Assembly: GCA_002737705.1 (NCBI GenBank)
Contig: NSIM01000004.1
Span: 62,001 to 126,000, forward strand
Direction: 5' to 3'
Origin: Flavobacteriales bacterium
GTDB lineage: Bacteria > Bacteroidota > Bacteroidia > NS11-12g > UBA955
DNA: 64,000 bases
The stretch's first letter is position 1; each line of letters opens with the position of its first letter. The translations under genes and the position numbers were made by a program. Below are positions 43,408 to 51,711 of the stretch, piece after piece. The notes under the pieces are model-generated. The model did not search any database and was not told the origin of the DNA. It saw only the letters and a program-made list of their open reading frames with translations.

Positions 43408-43637
43408 AACAACCCGTCCGCAAATTTCAATTATCCGTTAATTTTGGTCGAGGGGTTTATTGTGTGAATCCTTACAAGATTGGTCCGCCGATTCTAAAGT
43501 TACTCTCCGAACCCCATTAGAACAGATTGCGGATGAATTTGTGGTTTTAAAGGTCAAATTTTTTTTGCCCCTCTTTTAGCAAAATCTTCAACTATGAGAA
43601 CAAGGCCATTTCCATCATAGATAGATCGACAACCGCA

Positions 43638-43668
43638 TTGTGTTAGAGACCTCGGGATACTATCTTTG
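43638..43668 (+). promoter_or_regulatory. Promoter of rsmI, predicted leaderless
   Basis: TTG at 43638-43640, a 20-base spacer and TATCTTTG at 43661-43668 match the Bacteroidota -33/-7 promoter. The rsmI ATG follows after only four bases. The rest of the 265-base interval 43408-43672 shows no gene. Confidence 0.7.
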
Positions 43669-43672
43669 TCTC

Positions 43673-44395
43673 ATGTCTGTTGGAAAACTGTATCTCGTAC
43701 CAACCCCAATCGGGAACCTTGGAGACATTACATACCGCGCTGTAGAATTGCTCAATTCAGTGGATAAAATATTGGCCGAAGATACCCGAACTACACGTGT
43801 CTTACTCAACCATTATGGTATCAAAACCCGTCTTGAAAGTTTTCACCAACACAACGAACACGGCAAACTAAAACCCATCATCCAAGAACTTATTGACGGT
43901 ACAATCATTGCCCAAGTGAGCGATGCCGGAACGCCTGGTATATCAGATCCGGGTTTCCTTCTTGCCAGGGCTTGCCTTAAACAGAACATTCCCATTGAGG
44001 TTCTACCTGGCGCCACCGCTTTCATACCTGCCCTGATTAAAAGCGGATTTGCCCTGCACCAATTTCGATTCGAAGGGTTTTTGCCACAAAAAAAAGGACG
44101 GCAAACACGCATCCTTGCCCTCTCTAATAATCCAGATACAACTTGTTTTTATGAAAGCCCACATAAAATTATCAAAAGCTTAGAGCAACTTGCGGTTGTC
44201 TGCGATCCAAAACGGCGCATAAGCATTTCGAGAGAAATCAGCAAAAAATTTGAAGAAACCGTTACAGGATATATTATTGACGTATTAAATCATTACAAAC
44301 ACCATCCAGCCAAAGGCGAATTTGTTGTAGTTTTGGAAGGGTGCAACATAAAAGAAGAAGAGGAAGAACGAAGTGAAACAAACCATTCGTTGTAA
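43673..44395 (+). CDS. rsmI: 16S rRNA (cytidine-1402 2'-O)-methyltransferase
   Basis: A 240-residue member of the tetrapyrrole-methylase-fold family. It 2'-O-methylates C1402 of 16S rRNA near the decoding centre, using SAM. Motifs are LYLVPTPIGNLGDITYRA at the N-terminus, AEDTRTTRVLL, VSDAGTPGISDPG and FYESPHKI, all typical of RsmI. The frame is open from 43640, but the family starts at GKLYLVPTPIG and a -7 element lies four bases before the ATG at 43673. The last 20 residues are charged and variable. Confidence 0.96.
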   Translation: MSVGKLYLVPTPIGNLGDITYRAVELLNSVDKILAEDTRTTRVLLNHYGIKTRLESFHQHNEHGKLKPIIQELIDGTIIAQVSDAGTPGISDPGFLLARACLKQNIPIEVLPGATAFIPALIKSGFALHQFRFEGFLPQKKGRQTRILALSNNPDTTCFYESPHKIIKSLEQLAVVCDPKRRISISREISKKFEETVTGYIIDVLNHYKHHPAKGEFVVVLEGCNIKEEEEERSETNHSL

Positions 44396-44548
44396 TTTTT
44401 GGAATCCGCTATATCCCAACAAACCACCAAAGAATAATTAAATCCCTACCCCCATTGAAAATAGAATGATCTGCAAAACCTTGCATTATTGCCACTCAAA
44501 TCATCGGATTGACTTGCCATACTGAAAACAAATTTGTTGGATAAGACT

Positions 44549-46585
44549 ATGCATACTATCGATTCAGCGCTCCAACACGACCAACAGACCCCCATCTCCT
44601 TTTTTAGGCGGTCGGGTCTATTTTCGCAGCCATCGACCCACATAAAAAAGGATGTTTTTTCGCGTATTCCATTGATATTGTGGATATTTTTTCCCGGCTT
44701 GTTTTTTTGGCTTGCCTGGGAACCCATGCCAATAACACCCCTTGTTTTTATTGCATTTGTTCCACTGTTTTATATTTCAGCCAAACTACTTCACAGATCG
44801 GGATGGCGATATTTTGGAACCCTTTTTTTGTCACTGTTTTTTTGGAATATCTGTAATACGTGGTGGGTGTGGTTTGCCTCAGATATAGGGGCAGTAACCA
44901 TGTTGTTCATAAATTCAATGCTCATGCTTTTGCCGTTTTCTCTTTTTAGGTTGCATGCCCGTTTCGTGAAAAAAAATCCTCTCTCTTTTTTTTCAAAATT
45001 GGATGTTCATTGGTTGTTTATCTTGGTTTGGTTGTTGTATGAGTTTGGCCACCACCGTTGGGATTTGTCCTGGCCATGGTTGTGTCTTGGAAATGCTTTT
45101 AGTGGGATGACATGGTTTGTTCAATGGTATGAAATTACAGGAACACAAGGTGGGTCTTGCCTAATTCTCATCGTAAATTATTGGCTTTTTAGGGGTTTGA
45201 TAATCGATTGGAAGACTGTGTTTTTTGAACGCAGGACAACAAATAGCAAACAAAATGCCCGTGTATTCTTCAATCTAAAAATTGCCAATAAAACTGCATA
45301 CTTTGCCTGGATAGTGGGTTTATTGGCAATGCTTACTGCCATTTCATTGGCAATGCTATATCGGATCAATCCAAGCGAAGGGAAGCCCTATCGTGTCATT
45401 TCGATCCAACCAAATTACGATCCTTTTGAGGAAAAATTTACCCTGCCGCCCATGGCAATGATGCGTCAAATGTGGCAAACAACCTATTCAGCAATACAAG
45501 AAAATTCTTCCTCCAGTTCGGCCAAACAAGAAAATGCCCCTCCGATAAATTGTATACTTTGGCCAGAAACCTCTTTAATAAACTCTGTAAATGTAGATTT
45601 TATGCAAGGCGACGAGCAAGTGGATTTTATTCTACAAAAATTTTCTACCGACCCACTTCTCCGTAATGCCCAAATTCTGGTGGGTGCAACTATGGTACAG
45701 TGGGATCAATATACAAAAACCACGGGAAAGCCCAACCCATCAGCAAGACAAAGCAATGACCCCTCATTGTGGTATACTGTGTTTAATTCTGCTCTGATGT
45801 TTTCACATACTGCGAGTTTGAAAAGCCCCATTGGCAAAAAGCCACAGCCAGAACAGCCATTGATTGCATCACAAAGCAATAAAAAAATACACGTTGCATT
45901 TTATCATAAATCAAAATTGGTTCCGGGAACTGAAAAATTGCCATTTTCACAAACATTTCCCTTTCTCGAACAATTGGCTGTTTCCTTGGATGAAAATAGC
46001 ACAACGGGAAGCTTGGGAAAAAGCAATCAAGCCATTGCTCTGGGCAAATCGAAAAAAACAGCACCCATTATTTGTTATGAAAGTATTTATGGTGACTATG
46101 TATCTGAATTTGTAAAAGATGGTGCACAGTGGCTGTCAATCATTACCAATGATGCATGGTGGGATAACACTCCCGGGCACAAACAGCACTTTGCTTATGC
46201 AAAACTTCGTGCAATTGAACAACGAAAATGGGTTGTGCGCAGCGCAAATACAGGTATTTCAGGATTTATTGATCCCAGAGGGACTGCTACCCTAGAATCT
46301 ATTTGGTATGAGGGAAGGCCAGAAAAAATGGAAACCTCCGTCGGCGACCTAGAAAATTTCCGGGAAAACAAAAAAATATCGACAACAACCAATCAACAGG
46401 CCACCGACCCTTACCAGTCGCAAATAAGCTCAGAAAACAATCAATTGAGCCTGTGTCAAACCATTTATTTGAATGGCAACAAAACCCTCTATAACCGCCT
46501 AGGGGATACCGTTATCCTGAGCTTACTCTCTACAATTTTACTGTTATTTGCCTATTTTGACTCGCGGTACTATTTTCGTCTTTAA
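44549..46585 (+). CDS. lnt: Apolipoprotein N-acyltransferase
   Basis: A 678-residue inner-membrane enzyme that adds the third acyl chain to lipoproteins. Six to eight membrane helices come first (about 45-275), then a periplasmic nitrilase-fold domain with the catalytic Glu in LWPETS and the catalytic Cys in PIICYES. A last helix closes the protein (about 655-675). It is longer than the roughly 510 residues of the Escherichia coli enzyme because of hydrophilic insertions: one after WPETS (SLKSPIGKKPQPEQPLIASQ region), one before the catalytic cysteine, and a Gln/Ser/Asn-rich segment before the last helix. The ATG at 44549 is preferred to a TTG five codons upstream. It fits with lspA and the many lipoproteins here. 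Confidence 0.92.
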   Translation: MHTIDSALQHDQQTPISFFRRSGLFSQPSTHIKKDVFSRIPLILWIFFPGLFFWLAWEPMPITPLVFIAFVPLFYISAKLLHRSGWRYFGTLFLSLFFWNICNTWWVWFASDIGAVTMLFINSMLMLLPFSLFRLHARFVKKNPLSFFSKLDVHWLFILVWLLYEFGHHRWDLSWPWLCLGNAFSGMTWFVQWYEITGTQGGSCLILIVNYWLFRGLIIDWKTVFFERRTTNSKQNARVFFNLKIANKTAYFAWIVGLLAMLTAISLAMLYRINPSEGKPYRVISIQPNYDPFEEKFTLPPMAMMRQMWQTTYSAIQENSSSSSAKQENAPPINCILWPETSLINSVNVDFMQGDEQVDFILQKFSTDPLLRNAQILVGATMVQWDQYTKTTGKPNPSARQSNDPSLWYTVFNSALMFSHTASLKSPIGKKPQPEQPLIASQSNKKIHVAFYHKSKLVPGTEKLPFSQTFPFLEQLAVSLDENSTTGSLGKSNQAIALGKSKKTAPIICYESIYGDYVSEFVKDGAQWLSIITNDAWWDNTPGHKQHFAYAKLRAIEQRKWVVRSANTGISGFIDPRGTATLESIWYEGRPEKMETSVGDLENFRENKKISTTTNQQATDPYQSQISSENNQLSLCQTIYLNGNKTLYNRLGDTVILSLLSTILLLFAYFDSRYYFRL

Positions 46586-46636
46586 TGTGATGTTCACGCC
46601 AGGTTAACTTGCTAAACTAAGCGTACTATTTCTCGT

Positions 46637-46644
46637 TATATTTG
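46637..46644 (+). promoter_or_regulatory. -7 promoter element of the coiled-coil/zapA/rny unit
   Basis: TATATTTG matches TAnnTTTG and ends four bases before the ATG at 46649, again predicting a leaderless transcript. No good -33 element is seen. Confidence 0.58.
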
Positions 46645-46648
46645 TCCA

Positions 46649-46942
46649 ATGCTTGAAAATTCCTATACCCGATTGGTTCAAATCCATCAAAAAGTGGAGG
46701 AAATCGTAATTGAAAATAAAGATTTGAAAGAAAATCAGGCAGAAAATCAATCTCGGATTGACGAATTGCAAAAAATCATTGAATTACAAAAAAATGCTCT
46801 CTCTGCGTTAAAAGAAGAGAATAAAATGATTAAATTTGCAAAGGAAATGTCGACCACCAATTCTGACGTTCATGACCTTAAAATCAAGATCAATGAACTG
46901 GTGAAAGACATCGATAGATGCATTGATTTATTGAACGAATAA
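46649..46942 (+). CDS. Small coiled-coil protein upstream of zapA (ZapB-like role possible)
   Basis: A 97-residue protein that is almost entirely heptad-repeat helix (about residues 5-65 and 70-95), rich in Glu, Lys and Asn, without membrane segments. It sits ten bases before zapA in what looks like one transcription unit with rny. Such a partner position and shape recall ZapB, a coiled-coil protein that works with ZapA at the division ring, but sequence homology cannot be claimed. Confidence 0.7.
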   Translation: MLENSYTRLVQIHQKVEEIVIENKDLKENQAENQSRIDELQKIIELQKNALSALKEENKMIKFAKEMSTTNSDVHDLKIKINELVKDIDRCIDLLNE

Positions 46943-46952
46943 TATTTTTTAA

Positions 46953-47237
46953 GTGCAAGCAAACGATACCATACTCATCAACGTAAACATAGACAATCGC
47001 CCCTTGCGGCTGCGTGTTTCGCTCAAAGACGAAGAGGGTGTTCGCTTGTCTGCTCAGGTACTCAATCAGCGTATTAACGCCTTTAAAAGTTTTGATACTC
47101 AAGATCCCTTAGATCGTATTTCTTGGGCCGCCCTTGATTTGGCTGGTGAAATAATTCGCTTAAAGCAAGACCATGGGGGAATAGAACATGCCCTTGAAGA
47201 AGAGATTGCTGCCATCGAAAGCCTGCTTTACGCTTAA
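46953..47237 (+). CDS. zapA: Cell division protein ZapA
   Basis: A 94-residue protein with the ZapA layout: an N-terminal strand region (ILINVNIDNRPLRLRVSLKDEEGVRLSAQVLNQ begins the domain) and a C-terminal helix that dimerises. ZapA bundles FtsZ filaments at mid-cell. The start codon is GTG at 46953. It lies between the coiled-coil gene and rny, a common Bacteroidota order. Confidence 0.85.
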   Translation: MQANDTILINVNIDNRPLRLRVSLKDEEGVRLSAQVLNQRINAFKSFDTQDPLDRISWAALDLAGEIIRLKQDHGGIEHALEEEIAAIESLLYA

Positions 47238-47298
47238 AAAATTGCCGTCCATTTTACGCTGCATCTATCCTTAACAGTTTTAAAAGGAATAGAACCAA

Positions 47299-48840
47299 AT
47301 GGAACCCATTGTATTTGTCCTCGCCGGCCTTTTTGGAGGTCTTGCTTTAGGATATGTTGTATTTGTTGCGATGCGCAAATCACAACTAGAAAAAGAAAAA
47401 AAAAGTATTATTGAAGAAGCCAAATTGCAGGGTGAAAACATCAAAAAAGACCGCTTATTAGAGTCTAAAGAAAAGTACATGCAACTTCGATCTGACTACG
47501 AGAGAGAGACAAACCAACGAAACAATGAGATTCTTGGTGGCGAAAATCGAATCAAGCAAAAAGAACAGTCATTGGATGACAAATTGCGGGCAAGTAAAAC
47601 AAGGGAAGATGAAGTGCAACAAAAAGGAGAACGCCTTGATGCACAAATTGAGACCTACAAAATAAAAGAACGCGAAGTCCAAAAAGTCCTTGATCAACAA
47701 TTGGTTCAACTCGAAAAAGTAGCGGGCTTATCTGCTTCAGACGCCAAAACACAAATGTTGGAAAACATCAAAATTCAAACGCATACCGAAGGGCTCACCC
47801 TTGCAAAGAATATCATCGAAGAGGCCAAGCTAAGTGCCACACGGGAAGCCAAGCGAATCGTTCTCCAAACCATTCAACGGACAGCTGCAGAAACGGCAAT
47901 CGACAATACCGTAACCAGTTTTCCCTTAGAAAATGATGACGCAAAAGGAAGAATTATTGGCAGAGAAGGGCGCAATATTAAAGCGTTTGAAGCCGCCACA
48001 GGGGTTGAAATTCTCATTGACGACACCCCCGAAACGATTGTGTTATCTTGCTATGATCCCATCCGACGAGAAATTGCACGGATGTCTTTAGAACGATTAA
48101 TTCGCGATGGACGAATTCACCCTGCACGGATTGAAGAGGTTGTAGAAAAAACAAAAAAACAAATTGAGCAAGAGGTTGTAGAATGGGGTGAAAGAACTGT
48201 AATAGACTTGGGAATTACGGGATTACACCCAGAATTAATTCGATATGTTGGGAGAATGCGTTTTCGAAGTTCTTATGGACAGAATTTGCTCAAACACAGC
48301 AGAGAAGTAGCCCGCCTTTGCGCCACAATGGCTGCAGAAATGGGTCTAAATGTAAAGTTGGCAAAACGAGCAGGACTTCTTCATGATATAGGAAAATGTC
48401 CCGACAATGACGAGGAAACCCCCCATGCATTGCTTAGCTTAAAATTGTGCGAAAAGTTCAATGAGCATCCAGAAGTCTGCAACGCGGTAGGTGCCCACCA
48501 CGATGAAATTGAAATGACATCCTTGTTGAGCCCGGTTATACAAGCCTGTGATGCCATCTCTGGTTCTAGACCAGGCGCACGCAGAGGCGATGATCAGTAT
48601 ATCGAACGCATCAAGGAAATGGAAACCATGGCATTAAGCTATCCTGGTGTAGAAAAAGCCTATGCAATTCAAGCGGGTAGAGAACTGCGCATCATAATGG
48701 CTGCAGAAAAATCAAACGATGAAAATGCTGATACATTGGCGTATGAGTTGTCAAACCGAATTATGACGGAAATGCGTTATCCTGGACAGGTAAAAATTAC
48801 TGTTATTCGAGAAAAACGAAGTGTTGGCATAGCAAAATAG
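47299..48840 (+). CDS. rny: Ribonuclease Y
   Basis: A 513-residue membrane-anchored endoribonuclease that starts mRNA decay. An N-terminal membrane helix (about 4-23) is followed by a long charged coiled coil (about 25-150), a KH RNA-binding domain with GRIIGREGRNIKAFE (about 208-222), and an HD domain with LLKHSREVA and the metal-binding LLHDIGK. The ATG at 47299 has AAAAGGA 11 bases upstream, one of the few Shine-Dalgarno-like sequences in this window. Domain order and length are typical. Confidence 0.96.
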   Translation: MEPIVFVLAGLFGGLALGYVVFVAMRKSQLEKEKKSIIEEAKLQGENIKKDRLLESKEKYMQLRSDYERETNQRNNEILGGENRIKQKEQSLDDKLRASKTREDEVQQKGERLDAQIETYKIKEREVQKVLDQQLVQLEKVAGLSASDAKTQMLENIKIQTHTEGLTLAKNIIEEAKLSATREAKRIVLQTIQRTAAETAIDNTVTSFPLENDDAKGRIIGREGRNIKAFEAATGVEILIDDTPETIVLSCYDPIRREIARMSLERLIRDGRIHPARIEEVVEKTKKQIEQEVVEWGERTVIDLGITGLHPELIRYVGRMRFRSSYGQNLLKHSREVARLCATMAAEMGLNVKLAKRAGLLHDIGKCPDNDEETPHALLSLKLCEKFNEHPEVCNAVGAHHDEIEMTSLLSPVIQACDAISGSRPGARRGDDQYIERIKEMETMALSYPGVEKAYAIQAGRELRIIMAAEKSNDENADTLAYELSNRIMTEMRYPGQVKITVIREKRSVGIAK

Positions 48841-48862
48841 TCTATAATTTGACATCGGTACC

Positions 48863-49567
48863 ATGTACCTTACCCTAGATTTTGGCAATACTGCTTCTAA
48901 ATATGCCCTCTTCACAGAAGCGGGCATATTCCATTCTCAAGGAATATTCCATGAATCATTTGATTTTGATACCCGTGCCATCTCATCTTGCATATATTGT
49001 AGTGTGCGAAATGAAGTCCCTTTATTGGCTGGCTTAGATTGCCCAGTTCGGGAGCTTGCGACAACAATGAAATTACCCATAAAAATTGCTTACAAAAGCC
49101 CTGAAACACTCGGAACGGATCGACTGGCAGCGGCCTTGGGTGCTCATAAACTTTCCAAGAAAAATACTGCTTCCCTCATTGTTGATGCTGGAACTTGTAT
49201 CACATTTGATTGTCTAAGCGATGATGAAAGCTACCTGGGAGGCAGCATTTCCCCCGGACTTCAAATGCGGTATTTGGCCCTACACCAAAACACCTTTAAA
49301 CTTCCTTTGGTTCGGCATACCCCCTTTCATCAAATCCTGGGTCAAACAACCAACGACAGTATACTCTGTGGTGTCCAACAAGGGGTTCTGGGTGAAGTAG
49401 AACGACAAATTCGGCTATTCCTCGAAAAATACCCCTCAGCACAGATTTTTCTGAGCGGTGGAGACCATCCTTTTTTGGCGGAACAACTGAAAACAAAGAT
49501 ATTTGTAGAACCTTTGCTTAACCATTACGGACTGCTGCACACGATGCAATACCATGAGAAACACTAA
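48863..49567 (+). CDS. coaX: Type III pantothenate kinase
   Basis: A 234-residue ASKHA-fold kinase that makes 4'-phosphopantothenate, the first step of coenzyme A synthesis. The phosphate-1 motif LDFGNTASKYALF is at residues 4-16. ETLGTDRLAAALGA carries the catalytic Asp, VDAGTCITFD is near residue 110, and GGSISPGLQMR follows. Type III enzymes are not inhibited by CoA. The gene overlaps the next one by 14 bases, the start of a compact five-gene run to pheT. Confidence 0.95.
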   Translation: MYLTLDFGNTASKYALFTEAGIFHSQGIFHESFDFDTRAISSCIYCSVRNEVPLLAGLDCPVRELATTMKLPIKIAYKSPETLGTDRLAAALGAHKLSKKNTASLIVDAGTCITFDCLSDDESYLGGSISPGLQMRYLALHQNTFKLPLVRHTPFHQILGQTTNDSILCGVQQGVLGEVERQIRLFLEKYPSAQIFLSGGDHPFLAEQLKTKIFVEPLLNHYGLLHTMQYHEKH

Positions 49568-50936
49568 ACTACACATTGTCTTTTTTGCTTTACTCTCTTT
49601 TTTTGACACGCACTCCCATGCACAAACTACGGGCGGGCAAAATATCACTCTGTCTCCCTACAGCAATTTTGGTATCGGTGAATGGTTGGATTATGATTTT
49701 GTTCAAAACGGTGCAAATCTTCATACCCGCACAGGTGCATATTCTTACTCATTGTCCAATCCAGCCACCTTGGGAAATTTGTATTATACCACATTTAATC
49801 TTGGAATGTCGGTTAAGTCGTCTCAAATTTCTACTTCCAATGCATCCCAAACTTTTCAGGGAGGTGGATTGAGTTATATGGCATTGGCTTTTAAAACCTG
49901 GGATTATTATGTGCGAAAAGTCCATTACGATAGCTTGTTAAAAATCAAAACCATTGCCTCTACACGATTTGCTGTTAACAGCAGTTTTTCCCTTCACCCA
50001 ATAAGCTCAATTGGTTATCAATACACAATTGAGAACAAAACCCCTTTTCTAAACCGCACAACGCACAACGGTTTTGGTGGATTGAATGCCATTGAAATGT
50101 CCCATGCCCTTAAATTGGGTTCACATGCAAGCATTGGTTATAGTGCATCATACCTATTTGGTGACATCAACGACCAATCTGTGTTCAGTATCCCCGACTC
50201 AACAAGCCTGCATATTTTAGAAGATCTAAAAGCGGTTTCAATGCACGGTATGGAACAAAAATTGGGCGTGCTTTTTTACGTAAAAAAAGACTCCACCTAC
50301 CATACTTTTGGAGGCAGTACGCAATTTTATTCCAATTTGAACGGTCAAGAATCGCGCTTGACCCGGACCATGGAATTGGCAGGAAGCAATGTGTATATCG
50401 TAGATACTGTTCTGAATCTAAATACTCCCAAAACAGCATTTTCCTTGCCCAAAAGTTTCGGTATGGGCTATACCTTTCAATATCGCCAAAGTTGGAGCCT
50501 AGCCCTAGACTACCGCCAACAAGACTGGAAAAACAATTCGGCCATATTCTTCGATGCAGGCAGATCATATACTACGCGAAAAGATTACGGATTTACCTTC
50601 ACCATTCACCCCAATGACATCAAACTTCCCAAACAAAAGAAAATTAAATCCCCCATTCGATTTGGAGCAGTACTTTCAGAAACACAATTTGAATTTGCGG
50701 GAACCCCTGCTGTCCCAGCATATCAATTGGCCCAGCAACGGGCTTTCATAGGTTTTGGTTTGCCCATCAAAACACGGTATTATGACAATACCATCCTCAC
50801 GAGTTTAATTCAAATCCAACTTGACTATACCCAACGCGGAACAACCAAATTTGGATTGGCAAAAGAACAATTCTTCATGGTAAAATTGGGATTTCAATTG
50901 GGAGATGTTTGGTTTCAGCGTCGAAAATTTAATTGA
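49554..50936 (+). CDS. Outer-membrane barrel protein of unknown function
   Basis: A 460-residue protein with a signal peptide (IVFFALLSFFDTHSHAQ) and a beta-rich body with alternating patterns such as FNLGMSVKSSQIS, SIGYSASYLFG and SWSLALDYRQQDW, typical of a FadL/porin-like outer-membrane barrel. SPYSNFGIGE near the mature N-terminus is a phrase I associate with Bacteroidota exported proteins encoded between coaX and lptC. The gene starts inside coaX (14-base overlap), and its stop overlaps the lptC ATG (TGATG). Its place beside an LPS-export gene suggests an envelope role, but no function can be assigned. Confidence 0.82.
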   Translation: MRNTKLHIVFFALLSFFDTHSHAQTTGGQNITLSPYSNFGIGEWLDYDFVQNGANLHTRTGAYSYSLSNPATLGNLYYTTFNLGMSVKSSQISTSNASQTFQGGGLSYMALAFKTWDYYVRKVHYDSLLKIKTIASTRFAVNSSFSLHPISSIGYQYTIENKTPFLNRTTHNGFGGLNAIEMSHALKLGSHASIGYSASYLFGDINDQSVFSIPDSTSLHILEDLKAVSMHGMEQKLGVLFYVKKDSTYHTFGGSTQFYSNLNGQESRLTRTMELAGSNVYIVDTVLNLNTPKTAFSLPKSFGMGYTFQYRQSWSLALDYRQQDWKNNSAIFFDAGRSYTTRKDYGFTFTIHPNDIKLPKQKKIKSPIRFGAVLSETQFEFAGTPAVPAYQLAQQRAFIGFGLPIKTRYYDNTILTSLIQIQLDYTQRGTTKFGLAKEQFFMVKLGFQLGDVWFQRRKFN

Positions 50937-51523
50937 TGACAAAGGTCTCTCTACTAGCCATTTTCGCAATTGCCTTGTTTGCGTGTAGTGATTCGCAAAA
51001 GCCCAAACAAGTGAAAAAATCGCCTGCAAACGTATTTGGTCAAGAATATGCAGAAAAAGTAACCATTGAATATACCGATTCAGGAAAATTACGGGCCCGT
51101 GTGTTTAGTCCAATTGTCAAAGCAGTTAAACAAACTAAAAGCCCGTATATGTTGATGGATAAAGGTTTAAAAATTGATTTCTATGATAAAAATGGTGTTC
51201 TCGAAAGTTATATGACATCAGAATATGGCATCAGTTATGCCACTGAAAAAAAAATCATCGTTCGACGTAATGTAGAAATTCTCAACCTAAAGGGAGAAAC
51301 CCTGAATACCGAAGAATTGATATGGGACCAAAAAACAGGAATTATCCGGACCGACAAATTTGTGAAAATAACCGGTGAAAACCAAATAACCACAGGAACA
51401 GGTATGATCAGCAACCAATCATTTTCGGATTGGGAAATCATTAATTATTCCGGCACCATAAACTTAACCCATGATTCTAAACCACATTCTCGCCCTCTTA
51501 TCGCTGGTCGCGGCCGCTATTAG
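50936..51523 (+). CDS. lptC: LptC-like LPS export lipoprotein
   Basis: The 195-residue protein begins with a short hydrophobic segment and a lipobox (ALFAC), then an OstA/LptC-type beta-jellyroll. The repeats are DSGKLRARVFSPIVK, KGLKIDFYDKNGVLESYMTSEYG, and RRNVEILNLKGETLNTEELIWD followed by TDKFVKITG, the pattern of the bridge that carries lipopolysaccharide from LptB2FG to LptA. In Bacteroidota, LptC is often lipid-anchored as here. The last 17 residues (from about HDSKPHSRPL) look unlike the family, and this is where the next frame begins: the following membrane-protein ORF overlaps by 53 bases. Confidence 0.85.
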   Translation: MTKVSLLAIFAIALFACSDSQKPKQVKKSPANVFGQEYAEKVTIEYTDSGKLRARVFSPIVKAVKQTKSPYMLMDKGLKIDFYDKNGVLESYMTSEYGISYATEKKIIVRRNVEILNLKGETLNTEELIWDQKTGIIRTDKFVKITGENQITTGTGMISNQSFSDWEIINYSGTINLTHDSKPHSRPLIAGRGRY

Positions 51524-51689
51524 CGGAACCGAAGCCATCGTACAATTTACCATTTCCACAAACAACAATCAGGCTTGGTATACCTCGGGCAAAGCTTGGC
51601 TTATGCTGGGTGTCTTTGTTTTGAGTAGTTATTTCTACATCCGATTTAAAAAAGCCAGACGCGATATGATGCAACAAGGCAAACGCTAA
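51471..51689 (+). CDS. Small two-helix membrane protein overlapping lptC
   Basis: A 72-residue protein with two hydrophobic helices (about 2-23 and 42-58) joined by a polar loop and ending in a basic tail, KKARRDMMQQGKR, that should lie in the cytoplasm. It overlaps the 3' end of lptC by 53 bases in another frame. No later ATG would keep the first helix. The gene lies 22 bases ahead of pheT. I do not recognise the family; similar small membrane proteins next to lptC may exist in relatives, which would support it being real. Confidence 0.6.
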   Translation: MILNHILALLSLVAAAISGTEAIVQFTISTNNNQAWYTSGKAWLMLGVFVLSSYFYIRFKKARRDMMQQGKR

Positions 51690-51695
51690 ATCTTT

Positions 51696-51703
51696 ATCTT
51701 CGC
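51696..51703 (+). promoter_or_regulatory. Weak -7-like element before pheT
   Basis: TATCTTCG is one base from TAnnTTTG and ends eight bases before the pheT ATG. It could give pheT its own promoter besides read-through from the upstream genes. Confidence 0.4.
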
Positions 51704-51711
51704 ATCAAACC

